64,000 nucleotides of DNA from positions 2,136,001 to 2,200,000 of the forward strand of contig JAGI01000002.1 in the NCBI GenBank assembly GCA_000526575.1, given 5' to 3'. The translations under genes were made by a program, and so were the position numbers. Below the pieces are notes generated by a model. That model searched no databases and was not told the DNA's origin. It was given only the letters and a program-made list of their open reading frames with translations. Positions 53,327 to 64,000 of the stretch are shown here, piece by piece (positions within the stretch are counted from its first letter, which is position 1; each line of letters opens with the position of its first letter). This DNA comes from Clostridium sp. 12(A). Its GTDB lineage: Bacteria; Bacillota; Clostridia; Lachnospirales; Lachnospiraceae.

Positions 53327-54737
53327 CCTTTTGGGATGTCTGTTCCTGAGAGACGTTTTTCTCGGTGCTATGTTCTATATTCTCTGTCTCAGCAGGTGCC
53401 GTACTGGCTGGAACCGTTGTCTCCGCCTGGGTGGTTTCTTCTGATTCAGAATCTTCACTACCAATAACCGGAGTTTCAAAAACTCCTTTCACCGTAACCT
53501 GCTTACCAATTTTGGGTGATATACCACCAAGAATAAAAGTATATTCCTTCCCCTGGGAAAGATCAGTGACCTCTATTTCACAAGATTCCGAATCTGTATC
53601 GGAAACCTTGGCAGAATACGTATTGCCATCCCCATCTTTTACAGAAACTGTGGGGTTTTTCCACTTAACCTTTGTTTTAAAATAAACCGTAACTACACCG
53701 TCTTCATAATCCACATAATCAATCTTAATTTTCTCACCGCTTACATTGTCCTGATCAGAGGTTGTTTCCTCTGAGGAAGAAGATGGTGAGGCTGAAGTCG
53801 TCTGAGCCTGAGATGAATCCTTATGTGCTGTTGTCTGGCTCTCTGTTTCAGAAGATGGCTGGACAGCAGAAGTTTCCTGTTCCGTAACTGATTCCGCTGT
53901 AGGATCAGTTACCGGGGGTGCCGTAGTGACTTTCGTAGTTGCATCTGTCTCCGCCTCCGTCACCTCGGTTTTTCCACCTACGGCATAGGATCGTTCCGTA
54001 ATCACCTTGGCAATCTGCTCCATGTTAAGGGAGGCAAGATTCTTTATATCATCTAAAGTCAGGGAGGGATTCTGATCCATCAGTTCCTTTAAAAAGTAGG
54101 CCTTCCCATAAGAAATTCCGTACTCGGAAGCAAACCCTTTTACCTGTTCCTCATCAATCACCTGCTGGTCATATACAACCGCTTCTAATTGTTTTTCCTT
54201 CAATGCCGTCTTTATGTCACTCACAACGGTTGACCGGAGATTCTTTGCTTTTTTTACACTGTCATTGGCAACGGTAACTAAAATGGCATTATCGGAATCC
54301 GTTAGATAACCATTGGTGACCAAGGCTCCGATCACTGCATTTACTGCCACATTTAAATCCACGCCCTTTAGATCCATCTGCTCCATGATATTTTTAGCAT
54401 CTTCATTCAGAGCTTTGGCAGACAGTACCTTATTTCTTTGATTCACAGACAATTCAACGCTTGGATTTACATCAATTCCAATGACAGAGTCCACTCTTCC
54501 GTTTTGGTACGTATAGGTACCTCCAGCTAGGGCGACCATGCAAAAACAGGCGGCTATCAAAGAGGCGATTACCCTCCGCCGAATCATGAAAACAGGCCTT
54601 TTATGTACTTCAATCGCTTCCTGTGGGGTACTTAAATCAATGCGGTCTAGAACATCAGGTACCATATCCCGGGCAGCAGTGGTTATGCAGGCTTCGATTT
54701 GCTTTTTATTCATTTGTCTCTGATCTGACTGGTTCAT
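53313..54737 (-). CDS. RsgI-like anti-sigma factor
   Basis: 474 residues. Cytoplasmic N-terminus (about 1-52), one transmembrane helix (about 53-75, VIASLIAACFCMVALAGG) and an extracellular RsgI-type domain (about 80-265) beginning VDSVIGIDVNPSVELSVNQRNKVLSA, the family hallmark. A Thr/Ser/Glu-rich low-complexity linker (about 270-340), a small beta domain (about 345-425) and another low-complexity tail follow. It should hold the sigma factor encoded 8 bases upstream at the membrane until an outside signal arrives. The sensed ligand is unknown; no carbohydrate-binding module is recognised. Confidence 0.88.
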   Translation of the reverse strand: MNQSDQRQMNKKQIEACITTAARDMVPDVLDRIDLSTPQEAIEVHKRPVFMIRRRVIASLIAACFCMVALAGGTYTYQNGRVDSVIGIDVNPSVELSVNQRNKVLSAKALNEDAKNIMEQMDLKGVDLNVAVNAVIGALVTNGYLTDSDNAILVTVANDSVKKAKNLRSTVVSDIKTALKEKQLEAVVYDQQVIDEEQVKGFASEYGISYGKAYFLKELMDQNPSLTLDDIKNLASLNMEQIAKVITERSYAVGGKTEVTEAETDATTKVTTAPPVTDPTAESVTEQETSAVQPSSETESQTTAHKDSSQAQTTSASPSSSSEETTSDQDNVSGEKIKIDYVDYEDGVVTVYFKTKVKWKNPTVSVKDGDGNTYSAKVSDTDSESCEIEVTDLSQGKEYTFILGGISPKIGKQVTVKGVFETPVIGSEDSESEETTQAETTVPASTAPAETENIEHSTEKNVSQEQTSQKETAH

Positions 54738-54745
54738 ATCAAAGC

Positions 54746-55324
54746 CTACTCCTCTCTTAAATAATTTTCCAACTTTTTCATGGCACGGTTATATCTGGAT
54801 AGCGCAGTTGCCAAAGGAATATTCAGACTGGCAGCGATCTCTCTATGCTTCATACCGCCCGATGTATGAAGCAGAACAATCTCCCGCTCCTCCTCTTTTA
54901 AAATCTGAAGAGCCGCAAGAAGCACCATCTTATCTGCCGCCATCTCAATTTCCTTACAAACCTCTCCTGCTTCCAGACCCATTAAATCATCTATCGTAAC
55001 ATCCGAATCATGTTTCTGTTCCCGAAACTTCATATAACATAGATTCCGTGCAATCGTAAACATCCAGGCCAGCGGCTTCCCCTGAGATTTATAGCCTTTT
55101 GCAGAGGTCCAGATCTTTAAGTAAGACTCCTGCATAATCTCTTCTGCATCCTGGGGATTCTTTACAATGGACAGTATAAAACTGTACATCGTACGGTCCG
55201 TATTCTGGTATAGCTGTCGAAAGGCTTCCTGGTCACCATCTGCGACTTTATTAAGAAGCTTTTCATCGCTCAAACGGCCGTAATCTTCCGGCCGGTCAAG
55301 GCTCATCAATCCCATAAATAGCAT
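54746..55324 (-). CDS. ECF-like RNA polymerase sigma factor
   Basis: 192 residues. Region 2 around 30-95 includes FILSIVKNPQDAEEIMQESYLKIW; region 4 at about 130-188 contains MKHREIAASLNIPLATALSRYNRAMKKL. RBS AAAGGAAA. It forms a pair with the membrane anti-sigma directly downstream, an arrangement like SigI/RsgI or ECF/anti-sigma units that respond to envelope or polysaccharide signals. A self-recognised promoter motif was not evident. Confidence 0.92.
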   Translation of the reverse strand: MLFMGLMSLDRPEDYGRLSDEKLLNKVADGDQEAFRQLYQNTDRTMYSFILSIVKNPQDAEEIMQESYLKIWTSAKGYKSQGKPLAWMFTIARNLCYMKFREQKHDSDVTIDDLMGLEAGEVCKEIEMAADKMVLLAALQILKEEEREIVLLHTSGGMKHREIAASLNIPLATALSRYNRAMKKLENYLREE

Positions 55325-55401
55325 GGTTTGGATTTCCTTTCTACTAAGTTAATGCGGAATACTGTCATCTTATTGCATAAAATGGAAAATTATTTATTAC
55401 C

Positions 55402-56580
55402 TTATTTTTCCACTGCGAAGCCACTTTCTTCTGTCATGACCAGACAGCATCGATTATCAGTTTCAGTCACTTTCTTTATGATTTCTTCCTTTAACCGTTC
55501 TCGTTTCTTTTTATCGTATTCCCTGGGAAATACCAGATCAAAGATCAGGTTGATCTGTTCTTGCCCATCGATCAACCGAAAATCGTGAAATGATATCCTG
55601 GGATCCACACCATGAATTACATTCTCCAGCATGCTCCCAAATTCCATCACTCTGGAATTTTTTGTTTCCACCGGATCCATGTGGATAACCAGAAAAATAC
55701 CGAACTTTTTTAAGGCTTCCCGTTCAATACGGTCCACAACCTCATGAGAGATTTCCACATTTACATCATTAGGTACCTCCGCATGAATAGAAGCCATGCT
55801 TCTGGAAGGTCCATAATTGTGTACAATGAGATCATGACTTCCTATAATACCTTCATAACTTTCCACAAATTCTGTAATTTCCAGATAAAGCTTTGGATCA
55901 ATGGGTTCACCAATCAGAGGCGTAAGTGTTTCCTTTGCAATTTTTACACCAGCCAGCATAACGGCTACTGATACAATAAGTCCCACAATTCCGTCAATAT
56001 TAAGTCCCCAAATGCCATAAACAGCAACCGATAAAATCGTAGCAGTGGTGGTGACCACATCCCCCAAAGAGTCCGCAGCCGTGGCCTTCATGACAGAGGA
56101 CTGAATTCTTTCTCCAAGCTTGCGGTTAAAAAATCCAAGCCACAGCTTTACAAAGACAGAAAGGATCAAAATAACAACCGTTACGGCCTGAAAGGACATT
56201 TCTTCCGGGTTCATTACCTTCCCAAAGGAAGTTTTAAAGAGAGAAAAACCTACTTGAATGACCAGGAACGCTACAATAAATGCTGCGATATACTCCACCC
56301 TTCCATGACCAAAGGGATGATCTTCATCCGCCGGCTTACCAGCCATTCTGACTCCCACAAATCCTATAATGGAAGAAGCTGCATCCGATAAGTTATTAAA
56401 CGCATCAGCCATAACAGAAATACTGTTTACCAAAAGTCCGGCAAATATTTTAGCACCAAACAGGAGAATGTTACACAAAATCCCTACGACGCTTACCATA
56501 ACACCGTAACTGGTACGTACCTGGATATCTTTCGTATTTTTGTAGTTCTTTACAAAAGTCCTTACTAAAAATTCAGTCAT
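55402..56580 (-). CDS. Cation diffusion facilitator (CDF) transporter
   Basis: 392 residues, about six transmembrane helices in the first 210 residues, then a cytoplasmic C-terminal domain. Metal-site motifs include SVMADAFNNLSDA and DHPFGHGRVEYI, and in helix five ATAADSLGDVVTT. CDF proteins expel Zn2+, Mn2+, Fe2+ or Co2+ in exchange for protons. The mixture of Asn and Asp at the site points away from a simple zinc-only transporter; the metal is not settled. RBS AAGGGAG; follows truA by 22 bases. Confidence 0.92.
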   Translation of the reverse strand: MTEFLVRTFVKNYKNTKDIQVRTSYGVMVSVVGILCNILLFGAKIFAGLLVNSISVMADAFNNLSDAASSIIGFVGVRMAGKPADEDHPFGHGRVEYIAAFIVAFLVIQVGFSLFKTSFGKVMNPEEMSFQAVTVVILILSVFVKLWLGFFNRKLGERIQSSVMKATAADSLGDVVTTTATILSVAVYGIWGLNIDGIVGLIVSVAVMLAGVKIAKETLTPLIGEPIDPKLYLEITEFVESYEGIIGSHDLIVHNYGPSRSMASIHAEVPNDVNVEISHEVVDRIEREALKKFGIFLVIHMDPVETKNSRVMEFGSMLENVIHGVDPRISFHDFRLIDGQEQINLIFDLVFPREYDKKKRERLKEEIIKKVTETDNRCCLVMTEESGFAVEK

Positions 56581-56602
56581 ACTTCTCCCTTCTGACCTTA
56601 CC

Positions 56603-57349
56603 CTAATCTTTATAACTGACCTTTTCTAAAAACAGACCTTCCGCAGGCGCTGTCGCTCCTGCCGCGCTGCGGTCCATTGCCTTTAATATTTCTTTCATCT
56701 CTTTTGGACTTCTCTTACCTTCTCCTACTTCTATCAGAGTGCCCATAAGGATACGAACCATATGATGCAAAAAGCCATTGCCGGTATAGCGTATAAAAAG
56801 CCTGCTACCCTCTTCCTCAAATTCAATCGCTTTCAGTATCCTTACGGTAGACTTTTTCATTTTTTTATTGGAACAAAAACTCTTAAAATCATGCTCTCCC
56901 AGAAAATACCGGGAAGCCTCTCTCATTGCATTTACATCAAGAGGCCTGCCAAAACCATAGATATACTTACGTTCAAATACCTGCTTTCTTTCCCCCGTCT
57001 CAATCCGGTAAAGATAGGTCTTTTCCTCCGCGTTCAAACGGCTGTGAAACCGATCCCCTGCACGGTCCAGGCTAATTACCCTAATGTCCTCCGGAAGATA
57101 CTGGTTAAGATAATCTTTTATTTCTCCCTCGGACATCTTTGTATCCATGTGAAAATTAGCCGTCTGGGCCAGAGCATGAACCCCTGCATCTGTCCTTCCT
57201 GATCCATGTATTTCAACCGGAACTTCTGCCAGCCGCTCCAAGATCCCTTCCAGCTTTCCCTGTATGGTACGGTCCGTATTTCCCTGCTTCTGCCAACCAT
57301 CATAACGGCTGCCATCATACTCCAGTACCATCTTATAATTTTTTAACAT
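56603..57349 (-). CDS. truA: tRNA pseudouridine(38-40) synthase TruA
   Basis: 248 residues. Catalytic Asp in GSGRTDAGVHALAQ (near 52-65), and the typical N-terminal YDGSRYDGWQKQ and C-terminal FLHHMVRILMGTLIEVG. It forms pseudouridine in the anticodon arm of many tRNAs. The start lies within the last 17 bases of the VanZ-family gene. Confidence 0.97.
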   Translation of the reverse strand: MLKNYKMVLEYDGSRYDGWQKQGNTDRTIQGKLEGILERLAEVPVEIHGSGRTDAGVHALAQTANFHMDTKMSEGEIKDYLNQYLPEDIRVISLDRAGDRFHSRLNAEEKTYLYRIETGERKQVFERKYIYGFGRPLDVNAMREASRYFLGEHDFKSFCSNKKMKKSTVRILKAIEFEEEGSRLFIRYTGNGFLHHMVRILMGTLIEVGEGKRSPKEMKEILKAMDRSAAGATAPAEGLFLEKVSYKD

Positions 57350-57794
57350 TTAATATCTCCAATCTTTTGTAAATAAAATAGATTCCCATCATTACCAGGG
57401 TACCAAAAGCAACTCCTGCCGAGTCCAGCCAAACATCTGAAATCTGACCTGAGCGTCCTTCTACAAACAACTGAATGGTTTCATCAATAAACGCCACAAG
57501 AAACCCTGATGCTGCATGGTAAGTCCAACGTCTTTCTTCACTCATTCCCTGAGCACCCAGACACCCAAAAAGTAGCATACCCAGTAGAGAGTATTCTGCA
57601 AAATGCCCCATTTTACGTATCACATGCTCAGTAAGCCAATAGGCATTTAACTCAAAATATTGAAAAACACTTTGTATGAGATACAATAATCTCCCACTGT
57701 CTTTTGATGAAGTGTCAGCAATCTTCATGGAATTTGAAAAAATGAATAAGACATAAAGTCCAACGATCAATATCCATATATACTTTCTTTTCAT
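57333..57794 (-). CDS. VanZ-family membrane protein
   Basis: 153 residues with four or five transmembrane helices and the VanZ-like signature KMGHFAEYSLLGMLLFG and DETIQLFVEGRSGQISDVWLDSAG. VanZ-like proteins are associated with teicoplanin resistance in one case but are mostly of unknown role. Overlaps the aminotransferase gene by 4 bases and truA by 17. Confidence 0.9.
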   Translation of the reverse strand: MKRKYIWILIVGLYVLFIFSNSMKIADTSSKDSGRLLYLIQSVFQYFELNAYWLTEHVIRKMGHFAEYSLLGMLLFGCLGAQGMSEERRWTYHAASGFLVAFIDETIQLFVEGRSGQISDVWLDSAGVAFGTLVMMGIYFIYKRLEILNVKKL

Positions 57795-58966
57795 TTGAGC
57801 TTCCTCAAAATACCACTCTTCTCTATCATTTCTGCCGCTCTGTGAAGTGCTTCTTCATCCTGTACCAGAGCCATTCTTGCATATCCCTCGCCAGAAGGTC
57901 CAAACGCACTTCCAGGAGTGACTAAAACACCAGCTTTCTCCATCAGTTCTGTAGCAAACTCCATGGAATCAGAAAATCCATCCGGTATTTTAGCCCATAC
58001 GAACATGGTAGCCTTCGGTCGCTCCATCTTCCACCCAATGCGGTTAAAGCCATCACAAAGAACATCTCGACGCCTTTCATAGGCTTTTCTGGTCTCTTTT
58101 ACACAGGACTGATCTCCTGTGATGGCTGCAATTGCCGCCTGCTGGATTGGGAGAAACATTCCATAGTCCATATTGGACTTTAAAGTCTTCAGTTTTTCCA
58201 CTACCTCCTGATTTCCAACACAAAAACCAATTCGAGCTCCTGCCATTCCATACGTCTTTGACAGAGAATTAAATTCCACTCCAACCTCTTTTGCACCCGG
58301 AAACCGCAAAAAGCTTCCACAGGTTTTGTCATCAAAAACAAGCTCACTATAAGCATTGTCATGCAAAACAATAATATTATATTTCTTTGCAAATGCAATC
58401 AGCTCCTCATAAAAAGAATCTGGAGCCATAGCAGTAGTCGGATTGTTTGGATAAGAAACTAACATGAATTTAGCTTTTTTTGCAATATCTTCTGGAATAT
58501 CAGAAAAATCAATGATATAATCATTTTCTTTCTTCTGAGGCATATAAAAAAGGCTTGCTCCAGCTAACAAAGGTCCGTCTGCAAAAATAGGATAGCAGGG
58601 ATCCGGAACAAGGACGATATCTCCATCATCAATAACAGAAAATGCAATATGTGCCAGTCCTTCCTGAGAACCAAGAAGGGAACAGATTTCCAAATCAGGA
58701 TCAAGGTCTACGTGATATCTATTTTTATACCAGACAGCCACAGCCTCTAAAAGCTCTTTCTGATCACGTATGGCATAGATATAATTTTCCGGCTTTGCAG
58801 CAGCCTCACATAAGGCTTGTCTGATATGGGCCGCCGGTGGGATATTGGGAGTTCCCACACCTAAATCAATAACCTCTTCTCCCTTTTCTTCTTTCTGCTG
58901 TTTCATCTCCAACAACTTGGAGAAAATTCCCTCTCCAAATTGATTCATTCTTTCTGAAAATTGCAT
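57791..58966 (-). CDS. Class I/II PLP aminotransferase (DapL-like)
   Basis: 391 residues from the ATG at 58966 (MQFSERMNQFGEGIF), better spaced from AGAGGTGAG than a GTG four codons earlier. Motifs: DLGVGTPNIPP, GSQEGLAHI, YPNNPTTA, HDNAYSELVFD and the PLP lysine in NSLSKTYGMAGARIGF (near 235). The closest style is LL-diaminopimelate aminotransferases and related alanine/aspartate aminotransferases. Substrate not certain. First gene in a run with vanZ-like, truA and the CDF gene. Confidence 0.9.
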   Translation of the reverse strand: MQFSERMNQFGEGIFSKLLEMKQQKEEKGEEVIDLGVGTPNIPPAAHIRQALCEAAAKPENYIYAIRDQKELLEAVAVWYKNRYHVDLDPDLEICSLLGSQEGLAHIAFSVIDDGDIVLVPDPCYPIFADGPLLAGASLFYMPQKKENDYIIDFSDIPEDIAKKAKFMLVSYPNNPTTAMAPDSFYEELIAFAKKYNIIVLHDNAYSELVFDDKTCGSFLRFPGAKEVGVEFNSLSKTYGMAGARIGFCVGNQEVVEKLKTLKSNMDYGMFLPIQQAAIAAITGDQSCVKETRKAYERRRDVLCDGFNRIGWKMERPKATMFVWAKIPDGFSDSMEFATELMEKAGVLVTPGSAFGPSGEGYARMALVQDEEALHRAAEMIEKSGILRKLK

Positions 58967-59051
58967 TGGTCGTCTCACCTCTGTCTTTTCGTAATTTTCA
59001 TAATGTAAGTTATTATATTACAAAGCCTGTTATAATACAAGGATACCCATT

Positions 59052-59093
59052 AAAAAAGTCCCCAAAAACGGCTTAAAACCGTATATTGGGGAC
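59052..59093 (-). terminator. Terminator of the L,D-transpeptidase gene
   Basis: Minus-strand stem GTCCCCAA / TTGGGGAC (59093-59086 and 59065-59058) enclosing a second small stem (ACGG/CCGT), followed by TTTTTT at 59057-59052. Confidence 0.85.
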
Positions 59094-59101
59094 ACTTTTA
59101 C

Positions 59102-59698
59102 CTATGGTCCTATGGTAACCGGCACACCTAAATTACAGTAGCTCCACAATACATCCATCACATCATTATCCACTGCAACACAACCATGAGTATCCCCATC
59201 AGGAACCCTGCAGCCATGGATCATAATAGCTCCTCCAAGAGGAGTATCCCAGGGCGGCTGTTCGCCTGCCTTATTGGCTCTGATGATCTCATCTCTTTGG
59301 GCCTCTGTGATAATACCGTCAGCATATCCTCTTTCCGCGTCCTTTATTCCCGGATAAGAAAGTCCCAGGGAAAGATATGCCACACTTTTATCATTTCTGG
59401 TGCAGACATAAAATTCACCGCTTGGAGTCCTCATGTCTCCTTCCACCTTCTTATTCCCTTCTGCAGAAGAAGCTCCCATGGAAACGGGATACTCTTTAAT
59501 AAGAACGCCATTCTGTTTTAAAGTCAATGTCTTTAATCTTTTACTTACATATATAGTCACTCCATTGGTGGAACGAAGATTTCCCGCCCCTGGCCCTGTA
59601 GCCTGATCTGCGAGTGCGGCACCACTAAAAGAAATCGTTGTCACCAGGATAAGTACTCCCGCTATTAAGGCTCTTATTTTTCTCTTAAACCATTTCAT
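59102..59698 (-). CDS. L,D-transpeptidase (YkuD domain)
   Basis: 198 residues. Signal peptide or anchor at about 8-31 (LIAGVLILVTTISFSGAALA). The YkuD domain spans about 48-195: TIYVSKRLKTLTLKQNG at its start and the active-site motif IMIHGCRVPDGDTHGCVAVDN, with His and the nucleophilic Cys. It makes 3-3 cross-links in peptidoglycan or attaches proteins to it. Monocistronic with its own terminator. Confidence 0.93.
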   Translation of the reverse strand: MKWFKRKIRALIAGVLILVTTISFSGAALADQATGPGAGNLRSTNGVTIYVSKRLKTLTLKQNGVLIKEYPVSMGASSAEGNKKVEGDMRTPSGEFYVCTRNDKSVAYLSLGLSYPGIKDAERGYADGIITEAQRDEIIRANKAGEQPPWDTPLGGAIMIHGCRVPDGDTHGCVAVDNDVMDVLWSYCNLGVPVTIGP

Positions 59699-59781
59699 TG
59701 CTCTAATCCCTTCTTTTTTCTACCATTATATCATCTCTCTGGAAAATGATGGGTTACATTATTCTTACAATTTTTCCAAAT

Positions 59782-60381
59782 TTAAGAAAGAGACTTCAAA
59801 TATTCCATTACTGTACCGTAGCAGCCCTCCAATCCAATCAAACCGCTATCAAGACATAAATGATAATTTTGCGCCTTCCCCCATTCACATCCAGTATAAT
59901 ACTGATAATAATCTTTTCGCTTCCGGTCCATATCCCGGATTCTTTGTTCCATTTCCTTAGGGTCCACTCCTGTATTTAAAGTATTAAGTCTTCGTATTCG
60001 TTCTTCAATTCCCGCATAGATATAAAGATTTACGCTATCTTCAAGCACCCTGTCCGCACAACGGCCAACAATAATACATGGCCCCTGATCAGCCAGCTTC
60101 CTTATAATACGAGTCTGGGTAAGAAATACCTGGTCCGACATTGGTATCTCATAATAATTTGAAAATGGAGTATAAATCTGCTGTTCCAGTGATTCCTTAA
60201 TAACTGGTATTCTCTCATCGTAGCGTAAAAGGCTTTCTTCTGTCATACCACATTCTTCCGCAGTCAAAGCTATGAGTTCCTTATCATAAAAAGGAATCTC
60301 CAGTCCTTTTGCCAATAATTTTCCCAGCTCTCTCCCGCCGCTTCCAAACTCTCTGCTAATGGTTATTACCCTTTCCAACAT
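59782..60381 (-). CDS. Cytidylate kinase-like family protein
   Basis: 199 residues from the ATG at 60381 (MLERVITISREFGSGGREL) with GGAGGAG upstream. The P-loop-like ISREFGSGG motif (about 8-16), FYDKELI near 35 and IIVGRCADRVL near 105 are characteristic of the family PF13189. These look like nucleoside monophosphate kinases, but the substrate is not established; the genuine CMP kinase is usually a separate gene. Confidence 0.9.
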   Translation of the reverse strand: MLERVITISREFGSGGRELGKLLAKGLEIPFYDKELIALTAEECGMTEESLLRYDERIPVIKESLEQQIYTPFSNYYEIPMSDQVFLTQTRIIRKLADQGPCIIVGRCADRVLEDSVNLYIYAGIEERIRRLNTLNTGVDPKEMEQRIRDMDRKRKDYYQYYTGCEWGKAQNYHLCLDSGLIGLEGCYGTVMEYLKSLS

Positions 60382-60593
60382 ATTATCTCCTCCTCTTTTG
60401 CCAAAGGGATTCAAAATCTCTCCTTACTCGAATTTTACCACATTTAAAAATTCCTGTATACCTTATTTCTCTTATCCCTGATTCTTCCCAATATTTATAA
60501 TACCATCATAATAATCAAGTTTTTATTTATATTTCCTGGTCTTTGATTCTTTTCCCTAATCCTTTTTTATTATCTTGATACTCTTTTTTTGAT

Positions 60594-60713
60594 TTCAATA
60601 CTTCTATTCATCCTTCAATACTTTTATTCATCCTTCAATGCTTCTATTCATCTTTCAATGCTTCCTTTAATCTTTCAAAGCTTCCATTAATTTTTTAATG
60701 TTCTTTTAGGATC
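60594..60713. repeat. 20-bp tandem repeat (about 6 copies)
   Basis: Unit TTCAATACTTCTATTCATCC and variants start at 60594, 60614, 60634, 60654, 60674 and 60694, with an exact 20-base period. Copies 1-3 are nearly identical and later copies drift. Not coding. It lies between the cytidylate-kinase-like gene and the rRNA terminator. The remaining 60382-60593 is AT-rich with no feature I can support. Confidence 0.85.
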
Positions 60714-60738
60714 TTGTAATTGAAGGAATTAAATGCAC

Positions 60739-60769
60739 AAAAAAACGGACCTCCATTTCTGGAAATCCG
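60739..60769 (-). terminator. Terminator of the rRNA/tRNA transcript
   Basis: Minus-strand stem CGGATTTCCA-GAAA-TGGAGGTCCG (60769-60746, two wobble pairs, GNRA-type loop) followed by seven T residues. Confidence 0.9.
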
Positions 60770-60788
60770 CCTTTATCTTTCGTATAAG

Positions 60789-60861
60789 AGCGCGAGACGG
60801 GACTCGAACCCGCGACCCCGACCTTGGCAAGGTCGTACTCCACCAACTGAGCCACTCGCGC
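60789..60861 (-). tRNA. tRNA-Gly (anticodon GCC)
   Basis: Minus strand: acceptor GCGCGAG/CTCGCGC with discriminator T, anticodon stem CGACC/GGTCG, loop TTGCCAA (anticodon GCC), T-loop TTCGAGT. CCA not encoded. It sits 85 bases downstream of the 23S 3' end and before the operon terminator, so it is a distal tRNA of the rRNA operon. Confidence 0.95.
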
Positions 60862-60946
60862 TTACTCTCTTTTTTCAGGCATATACCCTCAAAACCACAC
60901 ATTGTTATATATCTTCATCCGTTCTTCCTCTTACCTAAACCAACCT

Positions 60947-63837
<2,891 letters not shown>

Positions 63838-64000
63838 AATTCGATGTTCACCTGCGGGTGCGGGCTACTAATCTAAGATACATAGCGTTGTATCTCTGGT
63901 CTTAGGTTTGTTCTCATATCGTACGTCACGATACTTGAACGAGTTTTTATTCGGTTACATCTTTCGATGTAACACCTCGGATGTCTTGATGTCGTCTTCT
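63838..64000 (-). other. 16S-23S spacer (partial)
   Basis: Start of the internal transcribed spacer upstream of 23S. It contains two small hairpins (AGATAC...GTATCT near 63879-63898 and GTTACATC...GATGTAAC near 63954-63973), likely RNase III processing stems. No tRNA is present in the visible part. The 16S gene, if present, lies beyond the right edge. Confidence 0.8.

Overview
The window looks like a chromosome segment of a low-to-moderate GC, anaerobic Firmicute. Family content fits Lachnospiraceae (Lacrimispora / Clostridium cluster XIVa type): Rex, an iron-dependent alcohol dehydrogenase, FeoAB, a split ThrE exporter, a DUF5688 protein, a SigI/RsgI-like pair, and GAACNNNNGTTC SOS boxes. 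The genus is an inference. Most housekeeping genes lie on the minus strand.

Layout. 1-4.6 kb (minus): a YfhO-family envelope protein cut by the window edge, GtrA, the FMN transferase ApbE and the cobaltochelatase CbiK. 4.7-11.3 kb (minus): iron alcohol dehydrogenase, a LysR regulator, Rex, an ABC-class ATPase, QueA and an anchored extracytoplasmic protein. A tRNA-Arg(CCG) follows at 11.4 kb on the plus strand, then about 1.1 kb of AT-rich DNA with no genes.

12.5-32.4 kb is the accessory region and the main interest. On the minus strand are a small gene whose sigma-A promoter is bracketed by two SOS boxes, and a tyrosine-recombinase-fold protein that has lost a catalytic arginine and resembles the SPbeta repressor MrpR. 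Divergent from these, a plus-strand sigma-A promoter precedes a 57-aa protein, a single-chain two-barrel RNA polymerase of the YonO type (DxDxD motif) and a double zinc-ribbon protein. After a third SOS box and a strongly foldable RNA leader comes a tail-only structural module: two small proteins, a tail-tube candidate bracketed by terminators, a 2115-aa tape measure, baseplate/Dit/hub proteins and a tail fibre. I see no capsid, portal, terminase, sheath, functional integrase or lysis gene. My reading is a domesticated, SOS-induced, non-contractile phage-tail particle whose late genes may be served by its own YonO-like polymerase. An IS3-family transposase remnant lies just beyond the fibre.

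33-47 kb: tandem HD-GYP protein, small membrane protein, DUF5688 protein, split threonine/serine exporter, FeoAB, SOS-controlled UvrB, threonine aldolase, and a ctpA-like / M23 / ftsX / ftsE cluster. Upstream of ftsE is an array of almost five 119-bp tandem repeats. 48-60 kb (minus): CdaR/PucR-type regulator, MsmK/UgpC-type ATPase, methyltransferase, S1-domain protein, acyl-ACP thioesterase, two identical tRNA-Gln(CTG), an ECF-like sigma factor with an RsgI-like anti-sigma, cation efflux, TruA, VanZ, aminotransferase, L,D-transpeptidase and a cytidylate-kinase-like protein. 60.6-64 kb: a 20-bp tandem repeat, then (minus) tRNA-Gly(GCC) directly downstream of a complete 23S rRNA gene, with no 5S gene where it would be expected.
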